Below, piece by piece: positions 24,886 to 32,665 of a DNA stretch of 64,000 bases (the stretch's first letter is position 1; every line of letters starts with the position of its first letter). Under the pieces are notes generated by a model. That model had not been told where the DNA came from. It made no database searches and saw only the letters and a program-made list of their open reading frames with translations. The DNA is taken from assembly GCF_003852525.1 (NCBI RefSeq), contig NZ_QAJL01000001.1, forward strand, positions 2,059,268 through 2,123,267, in the 5' to 3' direction. The position numbers and the translations under genes were made by a program. The stretch is from Pedobacter sp. KBW06 (GTDB lineage Bacteria > Bacteroidota > Bacteroidia > Sphingobacteriales > Sphingobacteriaceae).

Positions 24886-25308
24886 ATGAAAAAACTGATA
24901 ATTGCACTATTAATGGGAAGCGCATTACTGTCCTGCAAAAAAAAGACAACAGGGGATTCAGATTGTGAAAATAAGATCTGCACTGAGGAATTCCGCTCTG
25001 TAACTATACAATTTGTTGACAACAAAGGGAAGGTTACAGAAGTCAAAGACTTTAGCGTAATTAACCAAAGGACCGGAGAAAAGGTATATGCAAATTCAGC
25101 GATAACAGCAAACCTTAGCACCGGTGCGTATATAGTCGTAGATGATGGAAATACAAAAAGTTTTTCTGAAGAAGGTGATGATTTAAAAATTACAGGTACA
25201 TCTGAGAAAACCGGGCAGAAAAAATCAGCCATCATCAAAGTAACAGGCGGCAAATGTGCCTGCCACATCAACAAAATCTCCGGACCAGAGCAAATTGCTT
25301 TCGATTAA
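24886..25308 (+). CDS. Small lipoprotein
   Basis: 140 residues. A type II signal peptide ends in the lipobox LLSC (Cys17) followed by KKK, the lysine-rich rule of Pedobacter-type lipoproteins. The mature part has two Cys pairs (DCENKIC and GKCACHI), which may form disulfides, around a beta-rich domain (VTIQFVDNKGKVTEVKDF). Envelope location is likely; function is unknown. It is a monocistronic unit ended by a 16 bp hairpin. Confidence 0.8.
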   Translation: MKKLIIALLMGSALLSCKKKTTGDSDCENKICTEEFRSVTIQFVDNKGKVTEVKDFSVINQRTGEKVYANSAITANLSTGAYIVVDDGNTKSFSEEGDDLKITGTSEKTGQKKSAIIKVTGGKCACHINKISGPEQIAFD

Positions 25309-25347
25309 AACAGGCTAAGCTCAGCACCAGAAATATCCATTATTAAA

Positions 25348-25384
25348 AAAGCGCCTGAATCATGATTTATGATTCAGGCGCTTT
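25348..25384. terminator. Bidirectional intrinsic terminator
   Basis: A perfect 16 bp stem (AAAGCGCCTGAATCAT and complement) with a 5 base loop lies between the lipoprotein and the convergent anti-sigma gene. The minus-strand U-tract is the better one. Confidence 0.9.
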
Positions 25385-25411
25385 CTATATCAGCTCCTTT
25401 TCTTAGAGCTG

Positions 25412-26143
25412 TTATTTTAATTTTTCAATCAGTTCCTTTGCCTGCGCATAGTTGTTGTCATCTGCCGGAATCTTAGCCAGCCATACCAGCGCCTCTTTAT
25501 TGTTCTTTTCTTTCACATAGCTGAGTCCAATATTGTACAGCGCATCATATTTAAAAACGGAAGATCCTTCATACAGTTTTAGCAGCACCTTACGGGCCTC
25601 CTGCTCCTGATTATTCTCTATTAAACTAATCCCGTAATAATAAGCAACCATTGCCCTTTCCGGATTGGACTGATAAACAGGAGCCAGTATTTTTGCTGCT
25701 CCTGAGAAGTCGCCGGTATTATAAAGTGCCGCCGCATCTTCTATTTTTTGCTCGGCGCCAGTTCCACGTTCGGCTACAGACATCTCCCTTCCTGTGGCAT
25801 ATTTCTCATATAATCCACCGGACCATGGCGCCCAGACCAGCAGTCCGATCACCAATACTGCGGCAACGCTGATCCATTTCAAATAACCGTTCAAAGCCAT
25901 CGTTTTTCCTTCCTTCCTGAAATATTTTCCATTCAGTTCGTTCAAAGTGTTTTCCAGCGCTTTATCACGGGCATCAGGGGCGATTTTCATCTTTAAGCTC
26001 TGATGGATCTCCTTATATTCGGTCAACAAAGCCTGTAATTCCGAATCCTCCCTGAGCAGTACTTCAAAAGCCTGTAGTTCCCCTGCTTCCATATCCCCTT
26101 CCACATACCGTGCAACATTGGTTAATTTATCCTCGTTAGCCAT
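25412..26143 (-). CDS. Putative membrane anti-sigma factor with TPR domain
   Basis: 243 residues. A soluble N-terminal region of about 85 residues (with EGDMEAGELQAFEVLLREDSELQALL, a pattern like anti-sigma N-termini) is followed by one membrane helix (about 89-108) and a periplasmic region with TPR-like units (AAALYNTGDFSGAAKILAPVYQ, YYYGISLIENNQEQEARKVLL, ALYNIGLSYVKEKNNKEALVWL). Its ATG overlaps the stop of the upstream sigma gene by one base (TAATG). The gene order and topology suggest it holds the sigma factor and senses the envelope through its TPRs. Confidence 0.8.
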   Translation of the reverse strand: MANEDKLTNVARYVEGDMEAGELQAFEVLLREDSELQALLTEYKEIHQSLKMKIAPDARDKALENTLNELNGKYFRKEGKTMALNGYLKWISVAAVLVIGLLVWAPWSGGLYEKYATGREMSVAERGTGAEQKIEDAAALYNTGDFSGAAKILAPVYQSNPERAMVAYYYGISLIENNQEQEARKVLLKLYEGSSVFKYDALYNIGLSYVKEKNNKEALVWLAKIPADDNNYAQAKELIEKLK

Positions 26144-26712
26144 TATTCTTCCGTTTTAATTGATTGAACCATTTTTATCAGCGAAGCCATACACTCAGAT
26201 TTCTTTTTGCGCAGGTAACCATAAGTTACACCAAGTGCTTCCGCAACTTTTTCCTGTGCTTCTCCTTTCATGCTCCAGGAAATGATTTCCTGACAGCGTG
26301 CCCCGAGTTTTTCAAATGCGCTGTAAAACAAGTCCGATTGTCTGGCCTGATCTTCCAGCTCATCTGCCTGAGCAAAAGTATCTTCTCCGATATGTAATAA
26401 ATCCTCCTCCGAATTTGTTACCGGCAGAATTGATCTTTTTTTGATCTGGTTCAACCATTTACGTTTACAAACCAATAACAGGTAAGGTTCAAAAGGGCAG
26501 GTCAGTTCCAGAGATTTGTATTTCCCCTGCCGGTATATGTCCATTAAGGCTTCCTGAAAGATATCTGCCGCATCATCCTCGCTACCATTGTTAAAAGTGA
26601 TCCATGATTTTATTTTATGGGCGCAACGTTTATAGATATCGTTGATAATGACCGCATCATTATTTACCAGGCCGACAATAAAACGTTGATCGGTATGTAT
26701 GTTTTTAGCCAT
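26143..26712 (-). CDS. ECF-type RNA polymerase sigma factor
   Basis: 189 residues. Region 2 includes EDDAADIFQEALMDIYRQ, the usual start of an ECF sigma2 core, and FEPYLLLVCKRKWLNQIKK. Region 4 has LGARCQEIISWSMKGEAQEKVAEALGVTYGYLRKKKSECM, a helix-turn-helix for the -35 element. It is translationally coupled to the putative anti-sigma gene and divergent from the lipoprotein-PKD-CHAT genes, its likely targets. Promoter specificity cannot be told. Confidence 0.92.
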   Translation of the reverse strand: MAKNIHTDQRFIVGLVNNDAVIINDIYKRCAHKIKSWITFNNGSEDDAADIFQEALMDIYRQGKYKSLELTCPFEPYLLLVCKRKWLNQIKKRSILPVTNSEEDLLHIGEDTFAQADELEDQARQSDLFYSAFEKLGARCQEIISWSMKGEAQEKVAEALGVTYGYLRKKKSECMASLIKMVQSIKTEE

Positions 26713-26793
26713 ATAACGGATTAAGTAGAAATGACATCCCTGCTAATTTAAAGTTTCTTTTGACAAGCTGTAAAAAAAAATCACCAAAGGGGG

Positions 26794-26827
26794 GTAACAA
26801 TATTTCATGCTTCTTGATATCTATTCG
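26794..26827 (+). promoter_or_regulatory. Candidate ECF-dependent promoter for the lipoprotein gene
   Basis: GGGGGGTAACAA stands out in this AT-rich divergent region. GTAAC (26794-26798) followed after 19 bases by TATCTATTCG could be -35 and -10 elements of the neighbouring ECF sigma. The spacer is longer than the usual 16-17, so this is tentative. Confidence 0.25.
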
Positions 26828-26865
26828 AATCACACAATTAATTAAAATATTTAAACTCTACAGAC

Positions 26866-27852
26866 ATGAAAAAGTTCAACCTAATCTCTACGCTATTTAT
26901 TGCAATCGTTTGTTTAACCATTGCATGTAAAAAAGACAAAGGCACCAACGAAGGTATGGTACAAAGTGCAAAAGATTTCACCGCGAAATTTGGTGCCCAG
27001 TTACAGACTTTACAAATCAATGCTTCTGCATTACCTCAGACTGTTACCCTTGCAGGAGGAACAAAAATTAATTTTCCTGCAGGCTCACTTACTAAAGGTG
27101 GCGTAGCAGTAACCGGTACGGTTACCGTTGAAGCCTATGAAGTTTTGAAAAGAAGTACGGTGCTGTTCACCGGCGCAAATACCAATCATGCTTCAGGAGC
27201 ACCGCTTGCCTCCGACGGATTTATCTTTGTCGACGTAAAATCCAATGGCAGCAGTGTAGACCAAAACCTGGCTGTACCCGTAAAAATAGCTATTCCGGCT
27301 AAAAGAGAGGGTGCCACCCAACTTTGGGTAGGTGTAGACCAAAACGACAAGCCACTGGTTGCTGCAGGCAATAACCAAATGGCATGGCAAGCACCAAGGC
27401 CACAAGCCAATGGCGTGGGCCAGAAAGAAGTTAACGCAACCAATTCAACCTTCACCTTTGATTTTGGAACACTGGGCTGGATCAACTGCGATGTATTCTA
27501 CAGCTATGCCAATCCTAAAACAACCATTACTGTTGAAGTAAACAACAATCCCGGAACTTTTGCCAGTTTCCATGCTTTCAGCGGAGAAACTTATGTTTTC
27601 TTCTGTGCCAAAGGAAGTAATGTTGCTGCTCAGTTGTATACTCCCGGCGGAACGAATAAAGTAAAAAGTTACGACAACATGATGCCGATCGGAGTTCAGG
27701 GACGTATGCTTTCCTTCTCTATCAAAGATGGCAGGTTCTACTATGCCTCACAGGAGGTGACCATCAGCGCCGGACAAAACGTAGTCCTCACTTTAGCAGA
27801 AACTACAGAAGCTGCGGTTCAGGCAGCCATCAACAGTCTCGATAGTTATTAA
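26866..27852 (+). CDS. Surface or periplasmic lipoprotein with a ZU5-like region
   Basis: 328 residues. The type II signal peptide ends in LTIAC (Cys21) followed by KKDK. The region about 55-140 (TVTLAGGTKINFPAGSL, GTVTVEAYEVLKRS, ASGAPLASDGFIFVDVKSNG) has the strand pattern of ZU5-like domains found in Bacteroidota lipoproteins. GTLGWINCDVFY is another conserved-looking segment. It is divergent from the sigma factor and first in line with the PKD and CHAT genes, though a terminator lies after it. It may be a ligand or adaptor of the module; this is inference. Confidence 0.75.
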   Translation: MKKFNLISTLFIAIVCLTIACKKDKGTNEGMVQSAKDFTAKFGAQLQTLQINASALPQTVTLAGGTKINFPAGSLTKGGVAVTGTVTVEAYEVLKRSTVLFTGANTNHASGAPLASDGFIFVDVKSNGSSVDQNLAVPVKIAIPAKREGATQLWVGVDQNDKPLVAAGNNQMAWQAPRPQANGVGQKEVNATNSTFTFDFGTLGWINCDVFYSYANPKTTITVEVNNNPGTFASFHAFSGETYVFFCAKGSNVAAQLYTPGGTNKVKSYDNMMPIGVQGRMLSFSIKDGRFYYASQEVTISAGQNVVLTLAETTEAAVQAAINSLDSY

Positions 27853-27876
27853 AAAAACAAGCGCTCCAATACCATC

Positions 27877-27907
27877 AGATAAGGCCCTTAACAGGGCTTT
27901 ATCTTTT
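27877..27907 (+). terminator. Terminator or attenuator after the lipoprotein gene
   Basis: An 11 bp stem AGATAAGGCCC/GGGCTTTATCT (one G-U pair) with a 6 base loop is followed by a short T run. It could lower expression of the downstream PKD and CHAT genes relative to the lipoprotein. Confidence 0.65.
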
Positions 27908-27947
27908 CTGGTTTTTAAGGATTTTATTGTTAAATTTATTAGCTAAG

Positions 27948-29948
27948 ATGAAAAGACTAGTCTGTATACTCGCTCTACTCTCCTTTGGAACGGCATTTGC
28001 CCAAACGCAAACCCTTCCGGCGGATACCGTTCCCGCCATCATCCATGACAAACCGGAATCCGGTGGAATAAAATTCAGCTCTACCTTAAGGCCACTAAGG
28101 CAAATTGCCGGAGCTCCGGAACCATTTTACACTTATTTCTGGGAATTTGGCGATGGAGGTTTTTCATTCGAGAAAGAGCCAATACACTTTTTTCCGGAGG
28201 ATAAACTTTATCAGGTGAGGCTTTTTGCAACCAATAGCTATGATGATGGTAAACGCCCGCCAACCCGGCCAAAGCCATTAAAACCGGGAACCAGCAGACC
28301 TGTCCTTGCATCAAATCAAGGCCCCTCACTCTTTAAGTCCGGTGGCGCTATTGAAATGAAAACCAATTGCATGCCCAAACCCGGCGATGACATGATGCTG
28401 GTGCTGGGATACAGAAATAAACCGGAGAACGGCATTGCCAATTTAAGCGGAACCATTGCCTTTTTATACAACGACAAAGAATTCAATAAAGACAACTTCG
28501 AACTTGCTGAAGTCCGGAGTTACTACAACGAGAAAAAGTCTACAATGGACAAATATGGCAGCTTTGCAGCTTTAAAGCAGCAGACAATGAACCCCTATAC
28601 TGCTTCGCTAAAAGGGCCTGCGGCGCCGGAAACTACAATTCCGGTATTTGATCCGGAGGGTACCGCTCTGATCAAAGAAAAAATGAGCGCTTTTAGAAAA
28701 GCGGAAAGCTGGAAATTCCAAAACCTGAAATCCGGACAGGAGAACTTTCTCTTTCTTCATTTAAAAACAACGCCCGAGATGATTAAAGATACCAACGCGG
28801 TCGTCAAACTAACGGGCATGTTTATTCCTGATGATGCCCTGGCAGCTACAGAATTTTTCACGATGGAGCTGCAAATTGTAGCTTCTCATGACCCGAATAA
28901 AATGATGCTTAAAAACAGCAGGATGAATTATCGCTTTACCGGAAAAAACAGAAAACTGACCTATAAAGTTAAATTCCAGAACACGGGTAAAGGACCTGCA
29001 AAAAAAGTAGATGTTGGCGTAGCTGTTCCTCCAAACCTGGATATCGCCTCTATTGAGATCCTGGATTCAAAACCTAAAATTGCAAGCTGTGATGCGGCCT
29101 ATGTCAATCAAAGTTGTATGGATACCATCAGAACTGCAGACAGCGTTCGTTTCGTTTTCAAAAACATCTATCTCCCAGGTTTGCAACAGAAAGGGGTAAA
29201 CGATGCAGATTCTACCATGGGCTATGTGGAATATAAGATCGGATTTCTGGAAAAGCCTAAAAAGCTGCCCTTTAGAAGTGGTGCGGCAATTGTCTTTGAC
29301 AAAAATGAGCCAATCTATACCAACAGGGCTACCGGCAAGTATAAAACAGGGTTATCCCCGGGAATTATTGCCGGCTATGGCTTTCCGTTTGAAAGTGGGA
29401 ACAGCCCTTTTTCCGGACAAAAGAACATTACTTTCGGACTGAGTATTGCCCCTTACGCCCCGCACCGTTACTTTTTACAGGCGGAGCTGTACATGAACTC
29501 CTTTTCAGAAAAAGAATTCCTGATCAAAAGGACACCCGGAAACGGAAGGTTTATCTCTGTTCCAAACAGAAAAGAAGAAAAGATCGATTATATCGATAGC
29601 ACCGCAAAGATCAGGGTCGTAACGATCAACCTGGTTCCCTTACAGATCAGGCGTAATTTCAACAAGTATTTTGGTGCAGGTATTGGTACACTGGTTTCTT
29701 TTAACCTCGATAAACAGGCCACACCGCTACGGACCATTGTACTCGAAGCAACAGCGGCAGGAAGCAGTCCTCCAATCAGCCAAAGCTTTAAAAAGATCAG
29801 CAGTAGTTTCAATGATTTTCAAAACACTTTCTTTGCTGACATACAACTGGGGAAAGTTCATGTGGGGCCGGCAATTGGTTTCCGTTATCTATATACTTTG
29901 CAACATAGCAACAACAGGTTCATCACTTATTTAACGTGGAAGTTCTAA
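27948..29948 (+). CDS. PKD-domain protein with DUF11-like region and predicted outer-membrane beta-barrel
   Basis: 666 residues from ATG 27948, which begins a clean signal peptide (MKRLVCILALLSFGTAFAQT); the TTG 21 bases upstream is unlikely. An N-terminal PKD-type strand set (YTYFWEFGDGGFSFEKEPIHFF) is followed by a central domain with SHDPNKMML and LTYKVKFQNTGKGPAKKV, the pattern of DUF11-like repeats in T9SS-type surface proteins. The C-terminal 180 residues alternate like an outer-membrane barrel and end in an aromatic (TWKF). Its end overlaps the CHAT gene by 13 bases. Confidence 0.75.
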   Translation: MKRLVCILALLSFGTAFAQTQTLPADTVPAIIHDKPESGGIKFSSTLRPLRQIAGAPEPFYTYFWEFGDGGFSFEKEPIHFFPEDKLYQVRLFATNSYDDGKRPPTRPKPLKPGTSRPVLASNQGPSLFKSGGAIEMKTNCMPKPGDDMMLVLGYRNKPENGIANLSGTIAFLYNDKEFNKDNFELAEVRSYYNEKKSTMDKYGSFAALKQQTMNPYTASLKGPAAPETTIPVFDPEGTALIKEKMSAFRKAESWKFQNLKSGQENFLFLHLKTTPEMIKDTNAVVKLTGMFIPDDALAATEFFTMELQIVASHDPNKMMLKNSRMNYRFTGKNRKLTYKVKFQNTGKGPAKKVDVGVAVPPNLDIASIEILDSKPKIASCDAAYVNQSCMDTIRTADSVRFVFKNIYLPGLQQKGVNDADSTMGYVEYKIGFLEKPKKLPFRSGAAIVFDKNEPIYTNRATGKYKTGLSPGIIAGYGFPFESGNSPFSGQKNITFGLSIAPYAPHRYFLQAELYMNSFSEKEFLIKRTPGNGRFISVPNRKEEKIDYIDSTAKIRVVTINLVPLQIRRNFNKYFGAGIGTLVSFNLDKQATPLRTIVLEATAAGSSPPISQSFKKISSSFNDFQNTFFADIQLGKVHVGPAIGFRYLYTLQHSNNRFITYLTWKF

Positions 29949-32665
29949 TCAGAAAAGTGATCAGGGGCAGTCTTTTTGCCTTGCTCTTGTTTTTTTCAAC
30001 ATTCCTCGCTGCACAAACAGCCGAAGTACTGACTGCGTCGTTAAAAAGATCGCTGGATTCACTCAAAAGAAGCAACAACCTGAGTGATTGGATCTATACC
30101 AGAATTGACTATACCCAGGCACATCCCAGGGAAACCCTCTCTTTCCTGATGAACAGCACTGCCGATGCCTGGCGTGGCCCAAAATCTTCTGCAGAAATGC
30201 AGGCCTGGCTATTGTTACTCAGTCACCAGGGCTATAATCAAATGTATGCCGGAAATATCCTCAATTCCATCAATTGTTATGAACAAGCCTACAACTACTG
30301 GCTGGAGCACAATGTCAATATGGACATCTCTGATTTTGTGCTGAAACCCTGGGCTAATAATTATACCAGGCTCGGAGATTACGAAAAGGCGATTTTTATC
30401 CAGCAAAAAACACTGGCCTTTGCCTTGAAAGAGCGCAACGCAGAACTCGCTGCCTCTACTTACAATAACCTCGGCATTTCTTATCGTTCCATCGGAGATT
30501 TCAAAAAAGCCCTGGAATGTATTCAACTGGGGAAACAAAAGGTCAGATCAACCGCTCCTATATCTATTCTCTTAGACAATACCCTTGCTGATATTTACTA
30601 TGATAAAAATGAATTAAAGGAAGCAGAAGCTGTTATTTCCAGCAACATTGCCCGACAAAAAAACACCATAAAAGATCAGGAAACGGCCTACTGGTTGTTG
30701 AGCAGTTACATTACCGCCGGCAATGTTCAGCTGGCCCTGAAAAACCTACCGCTTTCCACGCGTTATTACCAATTGGCATTAAAAACCAACGACCAGTATT
30801 ATAGAGGAAACAGGTTGAGGGAAAAGGCCCAGATCATCACTCAGCTGGGAAAAATAAAACTGAGAGAACAACAAGGCAAAGCAGCTTTAACCTTTTTCAA
30901 TCAAACCTTGAATACCCTTGGACTGTTAAATTCCGCAGGGCAGGTCAATCCAGGCAAAATTTTTGGTGACAACCGTTTACAGGATGTATTTTATCAGCGT
31001 TCTTTGGTATACTCCCTTTTAGGAGAAGAAAAAGAAGCGCTTCAAAACATCAGATGGTCTCTTTTAGCGGGTGATAAAATACGTTTTGAGCTCGCTGATG
31101 TAAAAACAAAACAACGTTTTCAATCGGAAACCAAACAAATGGCAGAAAAAGCCATTGACATCGCCTTTGGCTTGCTGGAAAAAACCAAAGATCAGCATTA
31201 TGCAGCAGTCATTCTGGACCTGATGGAACAAACCAAAGCAAGAACCTTACTGGACGACATCAGGCGCAATCAGCAGCAACTGACCCTTCAAACCAGAGAT
31301 CCCCTTTTTATTCAGAAACAAAATCTGGAAAGTGCCATCGCTTATCAGGAAAAAATAGCGTTGCAAGATGCCAGGGATATTCGTCATTCAGCAAAAAATA
31401 GTGCGGACCTGAAATTTAAGCTGGAATACGTCAATAAAAAAATAAGGGAACGTTATCCTGCAATGGCCTGGAATGTAGATACGGAACTGAACACCCAGGC
31501 TCTTCTGAAAAGATTGCCTGCCAAAGCACATTTCATCGAATTCTTTTCCGGAAGCAACCGTATTTATGCGATTGAAATCAACAACAGACAACTGAAACAG
31601 GTCACCAGAATCAACCATGCCGCAGCAGTAAAACAAAGGATCAATAATTTTGTAGAGACCTATTACAGCCATGGCCCGGAAGCCATGATAAACGACCCTA
31701 AAGCTTTCTTCGACGCGTCTTACCATTGTTATCAAACCTTAATGGGCGATTTCAGCTTCCCAAAAAAGGAACACCTGATTATCGTTCCGGATGAAGCTTT
31801 GGGGAAACTTTCTTTTGAAGGATTGATTACCGGTCAATCCTATCAGCCTGTTATTTCCAAATGGCCATTTTTTTTGAAAAAGCAGAACGTCGCTTATGCT
31901 TTTTCCATCCAAACCTGGATCAACCAAAGCAAGAGAAAGCACAGCAGCTTATCCGAAAAAGAAAACCCTGGAACTGAAAAATTTGCAGGCCTGTTCATCA
32001 CCCACCAGGGGAACAACAAACAGGCCATTCCTGCAGTTGCCCTGGAGGCGGCTTCCTTAAAAAAATTGGTTTCCGGCGAATTCTTAATCGACAAAGATGC
32101 AGGCACAAAAGATTTCCTGCGGGCCTTTGAACAGGCAGATGTGCTGCACATCAGTACCCATTCTTACCTTTCAGGTGTACGTAAAGAACCGACCCTGGCT
32201 TTTCAGGACAATCAGGTATTTTTATTTGAGCTATCGGCCCTGCAAAATGCACCTGGCCTGGTGGTGCTCAGCGCCTGCAGAACTGCAGACGGGATGATGG
32301 CTGATGGAGAAGGCATCATCAGCCTGAGCAGGGGCTTTGCTGCCATTGGAACACAAGGCACCATTGCCACACTCTGGAATGTAAATGACGACGCTGCAGC
32401 AAAAATAACCGCAGAGACCTACAAAAATCTACTGGAGGGAAAAGAGATCAGCAGCTCCTTACATGAGGCCAAGTTGAACTGGTTAAACAGTCCTCAGCAA
32501 AGTGCAAATCAATACCTTCCCTATTATTGGGATGCACTCATCTTTATGGGTTACGACCAAAGCATCAACCTCCCCAAAGCGGGCTGGCCCTTACGCTACT
32601 ATGGTATCCCGTTTATCCTGATCGGCCTTACCGCAGCATTTGCTTTTTACCGGCTAAAAAAATGA
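29936..32665 (+). CDS. TPR-CHAT protease, exported and membrane-anchored
   Basis: 909 residues from GTG 29936 (GTG 29957 is an alternative; no ATG fits). A signal peptide (SLFALLLFFSTFLAAQ) is followed by TPR repeats over about 70-400 (YNNLGISYRSIGDFKKALE) and a helical linker. The C-terminal CHAT caspase-like domain carries the catalytic pair His742 (VLHISTHSY) and Cys781 (VVLSACRTADG). A hydrophobic helix at about 890-906 before RLKK would anchor it, so the protease probably faces the periplasm. Translation is coupled to the PKD gene. The substrate is unknown; the TPRs probably bind it or an activator. Confidence 0.9.
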   Translation: MEVLIRKVIRGSLFALLLFFSTFLAAQTAEVLTASLKRSLDSLKRSNNLSDWIYTRIDYTQAHPRETLSFLMNSTADAWRGPKSSAEMQAWLLLLSHQGYNQMYAGNILNSINCYEQAYNYWLEHNVNMDISDFVLKPWANNYTRLGDYEKAIFIQQKTLAFALKERNAELAASTYNNLGISYRSIGDFKKALECIQLGKQKVRSTAPISILLDNTLADIYYDKNELKEAEAVISSNIARQKNTIKDQETAYWLLSSYITAGNVQLALKNLPLSTRYYQLALKTNDQYYRGNRLREKAQIITQLGKIKLREQQGKAALTFFNQTLNTLGLLNSAGQVNPGKIFGDNRLQDVFYQRSLVYSLLGEEKEALQNIRWSLLAGDKIRFELADVKTKQRFQSETKQMAEKAIDIAFGLLEKTKDQHYAAVILDLMEQTKARTLLDDIRRNQQQLTLQTRDPLFIQKQNLESAIAYQEKIALQDARDIRHSAKNSADLKFKLEYVNKKIRERYPAMAWNVDTELNTQALLKRLPAKAHFIEFFSGSNRIYAIEINNRQLKQVTRINHAAAVKQRINNFVETYYSHGPEAMINDPKAFFDASYHCYQTLMGDFSFPKKEHLIIVPDEALGKLSFEGLITGQSYQPVISKWPFFLKKQNVAYAFSIQTWINQSKRKHSSLSEKENPGTEKFAGLFITHQGNNKQAIPAVALEAASLKKLVSGEFLIDKDAGTKDFLRAFEQADVLHISTHSYLSGVRKEPTLAFQDNQVFLFELSALQNAPGLVVLSACRTADGMMADGEGIISLSRGFAAIGTQGTIATLWNVNDDAAAKITAETYKNLLEGKEISSSLHEAKLNWLNSPQQSANQYLPYYWDALIFMGYDQSINLPKAGWPLRYYGIPFILIGLTAAFAFYRLKK

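Noticed and set aside
25412..32665. CRISPR-linked (type III-E-like) TPR-CHAT system
   Set aside because: There is no repeat array and no cas gene nearby, and the CHAT protein has an export signal and a membrane anchor.
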